From NCBI RefSeq assembly GCF_010723575.1, contig NZ_BLKZ01000001.1:4092001-4156000 (forward strand): 64,000 bases of DNA, written 5' to 3'. The notes under the pieces are model-generated. The model did no database searches. It saw only the letters and a program-made list of their open reading frames with translations, and was not told the DNA's origin. This document shows positions 1 through 10,100 of the stretch, piece by piece. The translations under genes and the position numbers were made by a program. The DNA comes from Mycobacterium bourgelatii. GTDB lineage: Bacteria > Actinomycetota > Actinomycetes > Mycobacteriales > Mycobacteriaceae. Position 1 is the stretch's first letter, and each line of letters opens with the position of its first letter.

Positions 1-2
1 AC

Positions 3-455
3 GACTTTGAGTCTGCTTACGGAGAGCTCGATGCGCGATACCTTGCGGGCGAAGCCAACACCTATTCGCACACTTGGTCCGTCATCGCACGGACCTACGT
101 CGAGTTCAACCGGAACGAATTGCCCCCGACGGAATGGATCATTGTCGACCACCGACGAGGAAGGCTGTTCGCGTCCAGCCACCAGACCGCGTCCATTCGC
201 GCCATTTGGGAGCAAATGCACGACTTCACCATTTGTGTCGAGGCGGTGCATCGGCTCAGTGATTTCGGCGCGGTCCTCACCCATATAGCGTCTGGAACCT
301 CGCCCGAAGGCTTCGACGCCGAATGGCGAATGATCCAGGTGCTGACCGTCAATGGCGACCGGGTCATTCGTTGCGAGCTGTTCGACGAGGCGGACCTCGA
401 CGCTGCGCTAGCGCGGTTCGACGAGCTCAGTCGGGGCGGTGGGCCGACGGACTGA
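3..455 (+). CDS. C-terminal end of a giant NTF2-repeat regulator paralogue (partial, 5' end outside window)
   Basis: The frame is open from the window edge to the TGA at 453-455 and encodes about 150 residues. It matches the last repeat pair of the giant protein at 7145-14674: an ELDARYLAGEA segment, then an HTW(S) motif, a DHRRG motif, an AVHRLS motif and the closing ARFDEL. These are NTF2/SnoaL-like alpha+beta units. It is therefore the 3' end of a second, tandem paralogue of that gene rather than a free-standing small gene. What lies upstream (cyclase, ATPase) cannot be seen. The units have no obvious catalytic signature, and their role is unknown. Confidence 0.8.
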   Translation, partial: DFESAYGELDARYLAGEANTYSHTWSVIARTYVEFNRNELPPTEWIIVDHRRGRLFASSHQTASIRAIWEQMHDFTICVEAVHRLSDFGAVLTHIASGTSPEGFDAEWRMIQVLTVNGDRVIRCELFDEADLDAALARFDELSRGGGPTD

Positions 456-511
456 AGCCCGACTCGGCGATCGGCCGGTTCGCAGAACTCACTGCGATCC
501 TTGAGAAGCCA

Positions 512-1714
512 TCAAACGTGCGCCGGCATGCTGTCCCAGCCGCGCACCGCCGACGATGACGAAAAGACCGCGGCGTCGAGATCGACTTCCCAGTCGGGAA
601 ATCGATTCATGATCTCGTCCAAGGCTATTCGTCCCTCGATGCGGGCGAGGGCATTGCCCAGGCAATAATGCGCCCCCACCCCGAAGGTCAGATGCTGGCG
701 CGGCACTCGCGTCACATCGAACTCCTCGGCGTTCTCACCGAAGCGCGTCACATCGCGATTGGCGGCCCCGATCAGCGTCAGGATCGCGCTGCCCTCGGGG
801 ACGGTTTTCCCGTAGAACTCGACGTCACGAGTTACATACCGCGCCGCCTGCAGCGCGGGCGGCTCGAAGCGCAGGATTTCCTCGATCGCGCCGGGCAGCA
901 GTGATCGCTCCCTGACAAGAAGCCGCCGTTGGTCCGGATGTTCGGACAATAACTTCCCCGCCCACCCGATCAGCCGCGTCGTGGTTTCCGACCCGGCGAC
1001 CGCCACAACCTTCATGAACATCAGCAGTTCGTCGCGCTCCAGCTTTCTGGTGCGACCCGTTTCGTCCTCGAATTCGGCGTTGAGAAGTTCGGTCGTGAGA
1101 TCGTCCGCGGGGTGGTCTGTGCGCCAGTCGATGAAGTCCGCGAAAATCTCGCCGTCGGCAAGCTTCGCGTCCTGGTTGTCGGTCATCCGGCCGCCGCGCT
1201 TGGTGCGGACGAACTTCTCCCCATCCTCTTGCACCCGGCGCTGGTAGTCCTCGGGAATCCCGAAAAGCATGCCCACCACCCGCAGTGGCATGATGGCGCC
1301 GAGATCCTTCACGAAGTCGAGGCGATTCCCGCCGACCAGTGGGTCCAAGCACCGTTGGGTGAAGTCGCGGATCATCGGTTCGAGGGCATTGATCTTGCGC
1401 GGTGTGAACGCGCGTGACAACAGGCTGCGGTGGATGTCGTGCAGGGGTGGATCTTCGAAGATCAGTAAGCCCGGCGGGATTTCGATGCCGGCTTTGATGA
1501 TTTCCAGTACCACACCGCGTGCGGAACTGAAGGTCTGATGGTCTACCAGCGCCCGGTTGACGTCGTCGAAACGGCTCAGCGCATAGAAGTCGTGATCTGC
1601 GTTGTAGTACAGCGGCGCGTTCTCGCGGATGCGCCGGAACATTGGATAGGGATCCGCGTTGAGGTCGGCGTCCCACGGGTCGTAGTACACGTCTGCGGTA
1701 GGACTGACGGTCAT
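512..1714 (-). CDS. Cytochrome P450
   Basis: This is a 400-residue soluble bacterial-type P450. The I-helix oxygen-binding motif AGSETT lies near residue 240, the ExxR pair (EILR) near 279-282, and the haem loop FGVGAHYCLG carries the Cys thiolate ligand at about 351. Length and motifs are complete, so it should be active, with ferredoxin and ferredoxin reductase as usual partners; neither is encoded beside it. It is the last gene of a minus-strand run with Rieske, TauD-type and LLM oxidoreductase genes, 93 bp after the LLM gene, which suggests a shared oxidation pathway for a lipid, terpenoid or aromatic substrate. The substrate and CYP subfamily cannot be read from the sequence. The start is the ATG at 1714. 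Confidence 0.93.
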   Translation of the reverse strand: MTVSPTADVYYDPWDADLNADPYPMFRRIRENAPLYYNADHDFYALSRFDDVNRALVDHQTFSSARGVVLEIIKAGIEIPPGLLIFEDPPLHDIHRSLLSRAFTPRKINALEPMIRDFTQRCLDPLVGGNRLDFVKDLGAIMPLRVVGMLFGIPEDYQRRVQEDGEKFVRTKRGGRMTDNQDAKLADGEIFADFIDWRTDHPADDLTTELLNAEFEDETGRTRKLERDELLMFMKVVAVAGSETTTRLIGWAGKLLSEHPDQRRLLVRERSLLPGAIEEILRFEPPALQAARYVTRDVEFYGKTVPEGSAILTLIGAANRDVTRFGENAEEFDVTRVPRQHLTFGVGAHYCLGNALARIEGRIALDEIMNRFPDWEVDLDAAVFSSSSAVRGWDSMPAHV

Positions 1715-1807
1715 GCCACGCTCCTTCTATTGCTGGCCCCGTCCAGTGTGGGGGCAAATAGACCAAAAGTGTTGGAATGAGTACATATCCGCCACATTCG
1801 ACGACGC

Positions 1808-2662
1808 CTACAACTCACGATGCAGCTCCGTCAACGCATGCAGTTGTTCGAGGTAATGCTGCAGCGAGTGGTGCACGAAACGAGCCGACAAGGTCGTGGT
1901 GCCGCCAGCCTCCAGTACCCGCAGCGCCTCGGTTGTCGCGGCGGGGTTTCCGACGGGATCGAGAGGTTGGTCGGCGGGCAGTACCACCTCGAAGTCGGGA
2001 GGCAACTCAAACGACTGCAGCCACTTCGCTGCGGTATCGATGGATACGGCGAACGGACACCATCCGTCAGCGAGCGTGACCGCGCGCCGCAGCGAGCGTC
2101 GAGTGCGGCCCCCGACCCAGATCGGCATATGCGGCTGCAATGCACACGGATCGACGGTCAGCCCGCCGAACGAAAAGAACTCGCCTTCATAGGCGGGCTC
2201 GCTACTCGGCAGCGCCGCGCGCAGCGCTCTCAGTGCGTCGTCGCCTCTCGCACCGCGGTCCTCGAACGGTGCGCCGAGCAGGTCGAACTCCTCCTTGAGT
2301 GACCCGACGCCGACACCGAGGATGACCCGTCCGGCACTGACGTGATCGAGGGTGCCGTAACGCTTCACTATCGCCAACGGATGGTGATAGCCAAGCACCA
2401 AGGTCATGGTCGCGAAACGGATCTGTTTGGTGCGCGCGGACACATAGCCGAAGGTGGCGAGTGGGTCCCAGTAGCGCGCACCGCGTCGGCCGATTTCGGC
2501 GGAGGGCAAACCGATGTGCTCACTACATGTCATGTGGTGGTAACCAAGCCGATCCGCGACCTCGGCAACTCGGCCGATCTCTTCGATACCGGCGTCTTTT
2601 TCCCACTCCAGCGGCGCTCCACCGATATTGGTGACGACCGGCGTGGCGATACCGAGCTTCAC
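1808..2662 (-). CDS. LLM-class F420-dependent oxidoreductase
   Basis: A 284-residue luciferase-like (TIM-barrel) protein. It starts MKLGIATPVV, has the SEHIGLP segment on the substrate side, then the TLDHVSAGRVILGVGVG motif and PIWVGGRT near residue 178, all typical of LLM proteins that use F420 in mycobacteria. The likely role is hydride transfer to or from a small substrate. Its ATG overlaps the stop of the upstream TauD-type gene by 4 bases (ATGA), so the two are probably translationally coupled. It belongs to the five-gene minus-strand oxidation operon. Cofactor choice (F420 rather than FMN) is inferred from family habit. Confidence 0.9.
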   Translation of the reverse strand: MKLGIATPVVTNIGGAPLEWEKDAGIEEIGRVAEVADRLGYHHMTCSEHIGLPSAEIGRRGARYWDPLATFGYVSARTKQIRFATMTLVLGYHHPLAIVKRYGTLDHVSAGRVILGVGVGSLKEEFDLLGAPFEDRGARGDDALRALRAALPSSEPAYEGEFFSFGGLTVDPCALQPHMPIWVGGRTRRSLRRAVTLADGWCPFAVSIDTAAKWLQSFELPPDFEVVLPADQPLDPVGNPAATTEALRVLEAGGTTTLSARFVHHSLQHYLEQLHALTELHREL

Positions 2663-3489
2663 TGCAGCGGCTCTTCGCCCGCCAGGATGGTCCGGTGCAT
2701 CAAGCGGCCGCTGTCTTCCGGGTACGGCAGCACCCTATGCATGGTTCCGGTGTTGTCCCAGATGAGCAGATCACCCAACTGCCACTCGTGCCGGTAGACG
2801 TACCGCGGTTGGGTGGCCCAATCACGCAGGCGCGCAAGTAAAGCACGGCTTTCCTCCGGCGTCAATCCGATGACGTAGTCCGACGTCGCGCCCAGCAGTA
2901 GAGACTTGCGGCCGGACCGATGCGTCCACACCAGTGGGCAAGCCTTGGTTGGCGACTTCTGCCAGAAAGCCACTTCCTCGTAACTCATTTCCGGGGTGAC
3001 GTAGTACTGGGACCGCTCCGCGCTGTGCACCACGCGCAGTTCCGCGATCGCTTCCTTGTCCGACTCCGGAAGGTCCTCGTACGCCTGGTAGGTGTTGCAG
3101 AATTCGGTCTGCCCTCCGGTGTCGGAGAGTTGCACCGCCCGCAGCAGGGTGGCCAGGTTCGGCAGCGGCTGCAGGGAACCGTCGAAGTGCCAAAACATCG
3201 AGCCCTTGAGGTATTTGGCGCGTTGGTTCACCCTGGCGTCCAGTGAGATCTTGTTGATCCCGCCCACGCCCTCGTTTTCGACCAGGTCGCCGAGTGTCCT
3301 GGCGATCGCGACTTGCTGCTCGTCGCTGATGTCCAACCCCCGGAAGAACACCACCCCCCGCTGCTCGAGAATCTCGCGGACAGCCGCGGCCTCTCGACCA
3401 CTCAGCAGCGTGTCGAGATCGGTTCGGATCTCGCTGCCGATATACGGCGTCAGGTCGACAACCTCGAGTTGGGCTGAGCTCAGTGCCAT
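2659..3489 (-). CDS. TauD/TfdA-family Fe(II)/2-oxoglutarate dioxygenase
   Basis: 276 residues from the ATG at 3489, chosen because it lies 5 bases after the stop of the preceding gene; a longer reading from 3552 would overlap that gene. The facial triad is visible: HFD (His101, Asp103) and a distal His near 251 in GTMHR. The 2-oxoglutarate-binding Arg is near 266 in MHRT. Such enzymes hydroxylate or cleave a substrate with decarboxylation of 2-oxoglutarate. It sits between a small conserved protein and an LLM oxidoreductase in an oxidation operon that also has a Rieske oxygenase and a P450. The substrate is unknown. Confidence 0.92.
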   Translation of the reverse strand: MALSSAQLEVVDLTPYIGSEIRTDLDTLLSGREAAAVREILEQRGVVFFRGLDISDEQQVAIARTLGDLVENEGVGGINKISLDARVNQRAKYLKGSMFWHFDGSLQPLPNLATLLRAVQLSDTGGQTEFCNTYQAYEDLPESDKEAIAELRVVHSAERSQYYVTPEMSYEEVAFWQKSPTKACPLVWTHRSGRKSLLLGATSDYVIGLTPEESRALLARLRDWATQPRYVYRHEWQLGDLLIWDNTGTMHRVLPYPEDSGRLMHRTILAGEEPLQ

Positions 3490-3494
3490 GTCAG

Positions 3495-3815
3495 TCAGTT
3501 CAGTCTCGTGAGAATGGTGCTGGCCGAATGCTTTACCCGGGGCTGCTTCCACAGCTCAACGGCCAACGACACGGTGATCAACGAGTACAGCAGGTTGCGC
3601 AGATTCGCGACGTCATCGGGCAGCGGTTCGGCGTAGTCGAACTTGTCGATATAGGCCACCGCTTCCTCGGCGTGCGGAAACACCTCGTCGTAGAACGAGC
3701 GAATTTCTTCCATCGTGCTGTTGACACGCTTCACGTACCGCGCGTGGCCGTCTTCGATGGCCCATTCGGGAACCAGATGTTCGAGGTGTGAAAACTCCGG
3801 TGGCAAAGTGCTCAT
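3495..3815 (-). CDS. Small conserved protein of the Rieske operon
   Basis: 106 residues, acidic and helical, starting MSTLPPEFSHLEHLVPEW. It has no signal peptide and no membrane segment. Its ATG overlaps the stop of the Rieske oxygenase gene by 4 bases and it ends 5 bases before the TauD-type gene, so it is firmly inside the operon. No domain is recognised. Its tight coupling to the Rieske subunit suggests an accessory or small-subunit-like partner, but it lacks the look of the usual NTF2-like beta subunit. Reality of the gene is well supported by the overlaps; its function is unknown. Confidence 0.75.
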   Translation of the reverse strand: MSTLPPEFSHLEHLVPEWAIEDGHARYVKRVNSTMEEIRSFYDEVFPHAEEAVAYIDKFDYAEPLPDDVANLRNLLYSLITVSLAVELWKQPRVKHSASTILTRLN

Positions 3816-5098
3816 CGTTGACCCGCTTTGGCTCTCTCGCCCGCCTCGACGTAGTCGGCGACAACTTTGTGCAAGTGCCGCAGCAGGATTTCTTCGTCAT
3901 TCATCGTGAAGTGCGTGAGGACACCACTATTGAGCATTGCTTGCAGCCCCTCGGACGGGCTCGCATCCTCGAGGATGATGTCGTTGAGGTAGGTGACCGT
4001 GAGTTCCTGTCCGAGCCGCTCCTTGTGCGTCTTTGGCGGCTGATAGAACATCTCGGCTTCGAAGAGATGCGAGTGCGGGCCGGTCGGCCAGTGGGCATGG
4101 GTGCTGAAGCCGGATGACCCGAAGATGAGCACGAAGTTGGGAAAGAACTGGAACGAGTCGAAACCGTACTTCTCCGAGCGCGTCGGATTGATGCCGGGGG
4201 GCATGGGTCCTCTGTCGAGCTTCTTATTCCAAGGACCGGCCGCACTCGCTTCCATCACGCATTCGATGGGTTTGGAATACGGCGTTTTTCGCGACGGCTC
4301 GCCCGAGAACGAGAACATCCGGTGCGGTCCGCTGAGTTGATAGGCCAATGCATCGGTGAACGGGTTTGGCTTGTCCAACGCATCCCTGGCCTCAGCGGTG
4401 ACACTGCCGAACGAGGTCGCGTGCAGGTAGGGGCCGTGGTAACTCTCGGCGAAACCGTCGACGAAAATCTTCCAGTTGCACTGCAGCTCGGCGGAGAACT
4501 TGTAGATCTGGTGGGGCCCGGCGAAGGGGTAGCCCTCGATGCCGTGCGCGAGCTCACCGAGGAAGGAGCGCAATGGCTCGGTGTTGTTCGGGTTGAGGTT
4601 GATGAAGATGAAGCCTTCCCACACCTCGCACTGCACGGCCGGCACCCGACAGCTGTCGGCGTCGAAGTCCAGCAGCAGATCCTTGCGGGTGGGCGAGTGC
4701 AGCGTGCCGTCCAACTTGTAACGCCAGCCATGGAAGCGGCAGTACAGCAACGGTGCCCGCCCGGATACCTCTTTGAAGGGGTCGTCTTCCCACAGCATCT
4801 TGTTGCCGCGGTGCGGGCAGATGTTGTGGAAAGCCCGAATCACCTGATCTTTTCCGCGCACCACGATGATCGAGGTGTTCAGCACCTTCAACTCGCGGGT
4901 GAAGTAGCTGCCCGCGTGCGGGACGCGTTCGACCCTACCGACGTAGAGCCAGCACTTCTTGAAGATGTGCTCGCGTTCCTTTTCGTAGAACTCCTCGGAC
5001 ACGCAGTCCTCGAGCGACACCGGGCCGCGGCCGAGTTCGGGATACGCGTCGGTCCAATGCCCCGTCGCGGGCTTGGTCACCAGGCTGTCGTGACTCAT
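3812..5098 (-). CDS. Rieske aromatic ring-hydroxylating dioxygenase, alpha subunit
   Basis: 428 residues. The N-terminal Rieske [2Fe-2S] motif is complete: CPH with Cys94 and His96, then CRFH with Cys120 and His123. The catalytic domain has ESYHGPYLH, giving His221 and His226 as mononuclear iron ligands; Glu218 stands where many relatives have Asp. The enzyme would insert oxygen into an aromatic or other cyclic substrate using electrons from a reductase that is not encoded nearby. It is the first gene of a five-gene minus-strand operon divergent from a LysR regulator, with a palindrome between them. The start is the ATG at 5098. Confidence 0.93.
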   Translation of the reverse strand: MSHDSLVTKPATGHWTDAYPELGRGPVSLEDCVSEEFYEKEREHIFKKCWLYVGRVERVPHAGSYFTRELKVLNTSIIVVRGKDQVIRAFHNICPHRGNKMLWEDDPFKEVSGRAPLLYCRFHGWRYKLDGTLHSPTRKDLLLDFDADSCRVPAVQCEVWEGFIFINLNPNNTEPLRSFLGELAHGIEGYPFAGPHQIYKFSAELQCNWKIFVDGFAESYHGPYLHATSFGSVTAEARDALDKPNPFTDALAYQLSGPHRMFSFSGEPSRKTPYSKPIECVMEASAAGPWNKKLDRGPMPPGINPTRSEKYGFDSFQFFPNFVLIFGSSGFSTHAHWPTGPHSHLFEAEMFYQPPKTHKERLGQELTVTYLNDIILEDASPSEGLQAMLNSGVLTHFTMNDEEILLRHLHKVVADYVEAGERAKAGQR

Positions 5099-5157
5099 CG
5101 GGCCCCTCCTCGGGCCGACGGTAACAGCAGCGGAAATGGTGAAAAAAGATGCAAAAG

Positions 5158-5174
5158 TGCAACACCCTGTTGCA
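5158..5174. promoter_or_regulatory. Palindromic operator between lysR-type gene and the Rieske operon
   Basis: TGCAACACCCTGTTGCA has perfect 7-bp arms (TGCAACA/TGTTGCA) around CCC. A further TGCAA half-site lies 8 bp to the left at 5150. It sits between the divergent starts at 5098 and 5191, where a LysR regulator would be expected to bind. The binding protein is inferred. Confidence 0.6.
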
Positions 5175-5190
5175 TAGTTGGAACACCGCT

Positions 5191-6156
5191 ATGGAGCAGA
5201 ACCTTGCCTTCGACCTCGACGCCTTGCTGGTATTCGGCAAGGTGGTCGAAAGCCGCAGCCTGTCGAAGGCGGCCACGTTGCTGGGCATGCCCAAATCCAC
5301 CGTCAGCCGCAAATTGACCAAGCTGGAATCCGACCTGGGCATCAAACTGTTGCGCAAGAACACCCATCAGCTCACGGTCACCGACCTGGGCGAGAAGGTC
5401 TACACCCACGCCGTGAACATCCTCGCCGAGGCCAATGGCGTTCGCGCCCTGGTTGAGGGGAGCAAGCAGGAACCACAAGGCGAGTTGCGAGTGGCGATAC
5501 CGGTATTCGTGGGCGTCGACTATGCCTCGCGGGTCGGCGCCACCTTCCTGCAGCGCTATCCCCAGTCGCGCTTGGACATCCGCCTGGTCGACAGCATGGT
5601 GGATCCGATCAAAGACGGTTTCGACGTCGTGTTCGGCCCTGGGCCGCTGCAGGATTCGACGCTCATCGCGCGAAAAGTCTTCGATCTGCACCTGTTTCTC
5701 TGTGCCGCACCGCACTTCGTAGGCCGACTGGCGGAACCCATCACCGCGCCGTCTCAGCTCAATGACGTGCCGTTCATCGACTTCGGCTTCGGCGGTCCGC
5801 GCAAGCTCACGGTCGCCAGAAACAAGCGGCGATTCGAGTTGTCGCCCCCGGTGCGCGCACGCGCCAACAACTTTCAGGTGTGCAAGCAGTACATCCTGCA
5901 GGGCCTGGGCGTCGGCGCCATGCCTACCCAAATCATCTGCACCAAGGAACTGCGCGACGGCAGCATCGTGCCTGTGCTTCCCGACTGGGCCCTGGAACCG
6001 CTGGCGGTGCACATGATTTATCCCTTCGAACTTTCGTTTTCGACGTTGATCAGCGCTTTCTACGAGACCGCATGCCAGATCATCGTCGAGAACATCGCCA
6101 GGAGCCGGGACCTAGAGCTCAGGGCAGACGGAAGCGAGGAACTGCTGGGTCCGTAG
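5191..6156 (+). CDS. LysR-family transcriptional regulator
   Basis: About 321 residues from the ATG at 5191; the open frame extends to 5149, but the LysR fold begins at MEQNLAFDLDALLVF. The N-terminal winged helix-turn-helix has the SKAATLLGMPKSTVSRK recognition segment at about residues 22-40. A LysR substrate-binding domain follows, starting GELRVAIPVF near residue 95. It is divergent from the Rieske/TauD/LLM/P450 operon, the classic arrangement for a LysR activator of a catabolic operon, with a 17-bp palindrome just upstream of its start. The inducer is unknown. Its 3' end overlaps the convergent LLM gene by about 45 bp. Confidence 0.93.
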   Translation: MEQNLAFDLDALLVFGKVVESRSLSKAATLLGMPKSTVSRKLTKLESDLGIKLLRKNTHQLTVTDLGEKVYTHAVNILAEANGVRALVEGSKQEPQGELRVAIPVFVGVDYASRVGATFLQRYPQSRLDIRLVDSMVDPIKDGFDVVFGPGPLQDSTLIARKVFDLHLFLCAAPHFVGRLAEPITAPSQLNDVPFIDFGFGGPRKLTVARNKRRFELSPPVRARANNFQVCKQYILQGLGVGAMPTQIICTKELRDGSIVPVLPDWALEPLAVHMIYPFELSFSTLISAFYETACQIIVENIARSRDLELRADGSEELLGP

Positions 6157-7062
6157 CCGCGACTCGGTTCGCGCGGCGGCGTCGTCACCCAGCGGAACGA
6201 TTCGTGCGGCAAGATCGGTGACGCCCGCGTCACGATAGCTGCGCAGCCGGGCGAGCACGGCCGCTTCGTCTCCCGCGGCCATGGTGTCGCCGACGTCTTG
6301 GGCATTCCCTTGCTCGAGTAGCCGGACGTAGTTCGGCGAGAAATCCGCGTGGCCCAATACCTCGCTGGCATAGGCGCGGGCACGGTCGACCTCGTCGTTG
6401 GAGCACAGCGCCACCGGGACGCCCGCGACGACCCGCGGTGCCGCCCGTTCGGCGGCCGCCGCGGTGATCCGCGGGACGATGTAATCGCCTATGGCACGCT
6501 CGTCGGCCATCCACAGAATGGTGCCGGCCGTTCGTTCGCCGGCGATCCGCAGCATGGCGGGCCCCAGGGCGGCAAGCAGAATGGTCGTTTCGGCTGCGTC
6601 GGCAACATCGATTGACGCATTGACGCGGTAGGTGTCGTTGGTGACCTGAACGGGTCCGGGTCCGGCGAACGCCGCTGCCAATACATCGAGGTAGTCCCGC
6701 ACCAGGTGGGCCGGCCGGTCGTACGGAAGCCCAAGCTGGTCGCTGATGATCCAGTGGTGTGAGGGCCCTAGTCCCAGGCTGAACCGACCAGCGCACGCGG
6801 CGTTCGTCGTCAACGCCTGCTGCGCCATGATCAGCGGGTGCCGCGTCTGGATCGGCACCACTGCGGTTCCGAGCTCGACGCGCTCTGTCACCTGCCCGAT
6901 CAGCGCGACCGCGGTCATCGCATCCAGATATCCCGGAACTTGAGGCATCCAAAACGAGGTGAAGCCGGCGGCGTCGGCGGCCCGGGCGTCATCCAACAGA
7001 CCGGGCAAGCGATCAGCGCGCGACCGCTCCTTGTCGGAGCCAACCATCAGTCCGATTCGCAT
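6112..7062 (-). CDS. LLM-class F420-dependent oxidoreductase
   Basis: 316 residues from the ATG at 7062 (MRIGLMVGSDKERSR); the frame is open further upstream, but that stretch is the promoter region of the divergent giant gene. It has an LLM TIM-barrel pattern: SFWMPQVPGYLDAM, VELGTAVVPIQTRHP, AGRFSLGLGPSHHW and TILLAALGP. Members of this mycobacterial group use F420 to oxidise or reduce small substrates. It converges on and overlaps the 3' end of the lysR gene, and is divergent from the giant cyclase-regulator gene 82 bp away. It is not part of the Rieske operon. Confidence 0.88.
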   Translation of the reverse strand: MRIGLMVGSDKERSRADRLPGLLDDARAADAAGFTSFWMPQVPGYLDAMTAVALIGQVTERVELGTAVVPIQTRHPLIMAQQALTTNAACAGRFSLGLGPSHHWIISDQLGLPYDRPAHLVRDYLDVLAAAFAGPGPVQVTNDTYRVNASIDVADAAETTILLAALGPAMLRIAGERTAGTILWMADERAIGDYIVPRITAAAAERAAPRVVAGVPVALCSNDEVDRARAYASEVLGHADFSPNYVRLLEQGNAQDVGDTMAAGDEAAVLARLRSYRDAGVTDLAARIVPLGDDAAARTESRLRTQQFLASVCPEL

Positions 7063-7144
7063 ACGACCATTGGACACGACCTCCGGCGCGGCTCCTTTAC
7101 TCGGCCTTGACCATGCGTTGAGTCTTGCCCCGCAGGATGAAAAC

Positions 7145-10100
7145 GTGAGTACGCTTCCAAGCGTGGAGCTGGGGGTTTTAGGGCCTCTCCAGGTCCGCCA
7201 GTCCGGCGTTCCTGTGGCGATTCCGGGCGCCAAACCCCGCGCGATCCTCACGATGCTCGGGCTACATCACGGGTCGGTGCTGCCCGCCGACACGGTCGCC
7301 AAGCTGCTCTGGGGCGAGCATCCGCCCCGCACCGCCGCGAAGGCCATGCAGACTCACATCTCCTCGTTGCGTCGCACGCTCGGCGATGGCGTCGTGTTGA
7401 CCGAGGGACTCGGCTGGACGTTGGCCGGCACCGAGGTTGATGTCGCGCGATACAAACTCGCCGCCAAAATGGGCCGCGAGGCCGCCGCCGCGGGCGACAC
7501 GGCTCAAGCCTTGGTCCGCTTCGACGAGGCCCTGGCTCGTTGGCGCGGCGTGCCTGAACTGCCCGACTCCCAGCAGGGTGTGGCCGAGAAGACCCGATGG
7601 ATCGAAGGTCACGCCGCCCTCGTCGAGGACCGGGCCGATGTGCTGCTGGCATCGGGACGGGCCGCGGAGATCATCGGCGAGCTCGAAGCCGCGGTGGCAG
7701 AGGCGCCACTACGCGAACGCCGCTGGGGGCAGCTGATGCTCGCTCTTTATCGGGCCGGCCGGCAGGGCGAGGCGCTGGGCGGATATCAGCGGGCGCGATC
7801 GCTGCTGGCCGACGAGCTTGGCGTCGACCCCGGTCCGGAACTGCGCCGACTCGAGGCTGCCATCGTCGCCCAAGATCCTTCGTTAGATATCCCTGTGGTG
7901 CAACAGCTTTCGTCGGTGATGCGCGCAGTGACCTTTCTACTCACCGATATCGAAGGGTCGACCGCCGCGTGGGAGGCAGACGCAGACGCCATGGCGGTGG
8001 CGCTTGCTCGGCACGACGAGCTTGTCGAGCAGGTCGTCACATCGCGCGGCGGACGGCTGATCAAGACGCGCGGCGAGGGCGACGCGACGTTCTCGGTGTT
8101 CGAGCGCCCGTCGGCGGCCGCGACCGCGGCCATCGAGTTGCAGGACGCGATTGCGCACGAGCCGTGGTCACTGTCTGAGCCCATGCGGATCCGCGTCGCG
8201 CTGCACACCGGCGAGGTCGAGCTTCGCGACGGCGACTACTTCGGTCGTGCCGTCAACCGCGCCGCGCGCCTGCGATCGCTGGCCACCGGCGGTCAAACCC
8301 TGTGCTCGGGCGCGACCGCCGAACTCGTCATCGATTCGCTGCGCGACGACGTTCTGCTCGTCGATTTGGGCATGCGGCAGTTGCGCAACTTGGCCCGCCC
8401 CGAGCACGTTTTCGAACTGCGCCTGGAAACCGCCGACGACAACCGCCAATGCGGCGAAGCCGAGTGGGCGCTGCAGCGTCCGGGCCTCCCCGCGGTGCTG
8501 AGCGGCCCAGGGCCGTTCGTCGGGCGCGCACCCGAGCTGGCGCGGCTGATGTCGACATGGGAGACCGCGCTCACCAACGGCACCCACGCCGTGCTGATCG
8601 CCGGCGAGCCGGGTGTCGGCAAGACGCGCCTGGCGGGCGAATGGTCACGACAGGCCTACGAACAGGGCGCCGTGGTGCTTTACGGCCGTTGCGACGAGGA
8701 CCTCGGCGCGCCATATCAGCCGTTCGCCGAAGCCCTGCGTTCACTCGTCCCATGCCTTGATGCCAATCGGCTGCGCGGGCTGCGCGGTGTCGAAGCGTTA
8801 CTTCCCCTGGCGCCCGGGCTGGCTGATGTGCTGCCAGATCTCGCAACACCGACCCGGGCCGACCCCGACACCGAGCGCTATGCGCTCTTCGACGCCGTCG
8901 TCGCGCTGTTAGGTGTCGCCTCCGGGCTGGCGCCCGTCGTCCTGATCCTCGACGACCTGCACTGGGCGGCCAAGCCCACGCTGTTGCTGCTGCGACATCT
9001 GCTGCGGTTCGGCGAGCAGGCCCGCGTGCAGGTCGTGGGCACCTACCGCAGCACCGATCTCGACCGCTCACACCCGTTGGCGGCGATGTTGGCCGACTTG
9101 CACCGAGACGGCATCGCGCACCGGCTTCAGCTCGGCGGCCTCGACGAGAACGACGTCACCGCCTATGTCACCGAGGCCGGTTACGACGACGAGGAACTAG
9201 CCCGGGCATTGGCGTCGGTAACCGGCGGCAACCCGTTCTTCCTCATCGAGGCTTTGCGCCACGTCGAGGAAAGCGGTGGTCGGTGGGATCCGAATACATT
9301 GCCGCAGGGAGTTCGTGAAGCCGTGAGCCGCCGGCTTTCTCGGCTACCGGCGGAGACGAACAAGGCCCTGGCCGCCGCCGCTGTCGTCGGCAGCCGGTTC
9401 GCGCTGGATCTGGTCGAGCAGGTGGTGGGCCAAGACCTTGTTGATGCATTCGACGAGGCCTGCAAGGCCGGCATCGTCATCGAAGAGCCGGGTGGTCGAT
9501 ACCGGTTCAACCACGCCATCGTCCGGCAATCGCTGCTGGCCGAATTGGCGTCGGTGCGACGGATGCGGCTGCATCAGCGCATCGCAACCACATTGGAGGC
9601 GTGGCCCGGGGCCGACGACGAACTGCTCGCTGAACTGGCACACCACTACTACGAATGCGCCTGGGCGGGCAACGCGGTCAAGGCGGTGGATTACTGCCGC
9701 CGGGCGGCGGACCAGGCGATGGCACGTCTTGCCTACGAAGGCGCCGCCGATCTGTACAACCGCGCCGTGCACGCGCTCGAAGAGATCGACGACGAGTTGC
9801 CCGACCGGGACGACCAGGCCGCGCAGCTGTTGATCGCCCGCTGCGAGGCGCTGTTGGCCGCGGGTGACGTGGCATCGGCTGAAGGTGCGGTAGCGCAACT
9901 GCAGCAGACCACAACGGGCTCAGCACGTCTTGCGGCCTGGGCGACCTGCTTTGATGGGCAACTCTCGATGTTGGTGCATCCCGAGCGTCTGGATGAGGTC
10001 GAAGCCGCGGTCGGCGCGGCCGCGATAAGGCTGACGGAATTGGGCGACGCGTCCGGAGAAGCCAAGGCGCACACCGTCCGTGCTTCGTGTCTCGCCCGTC

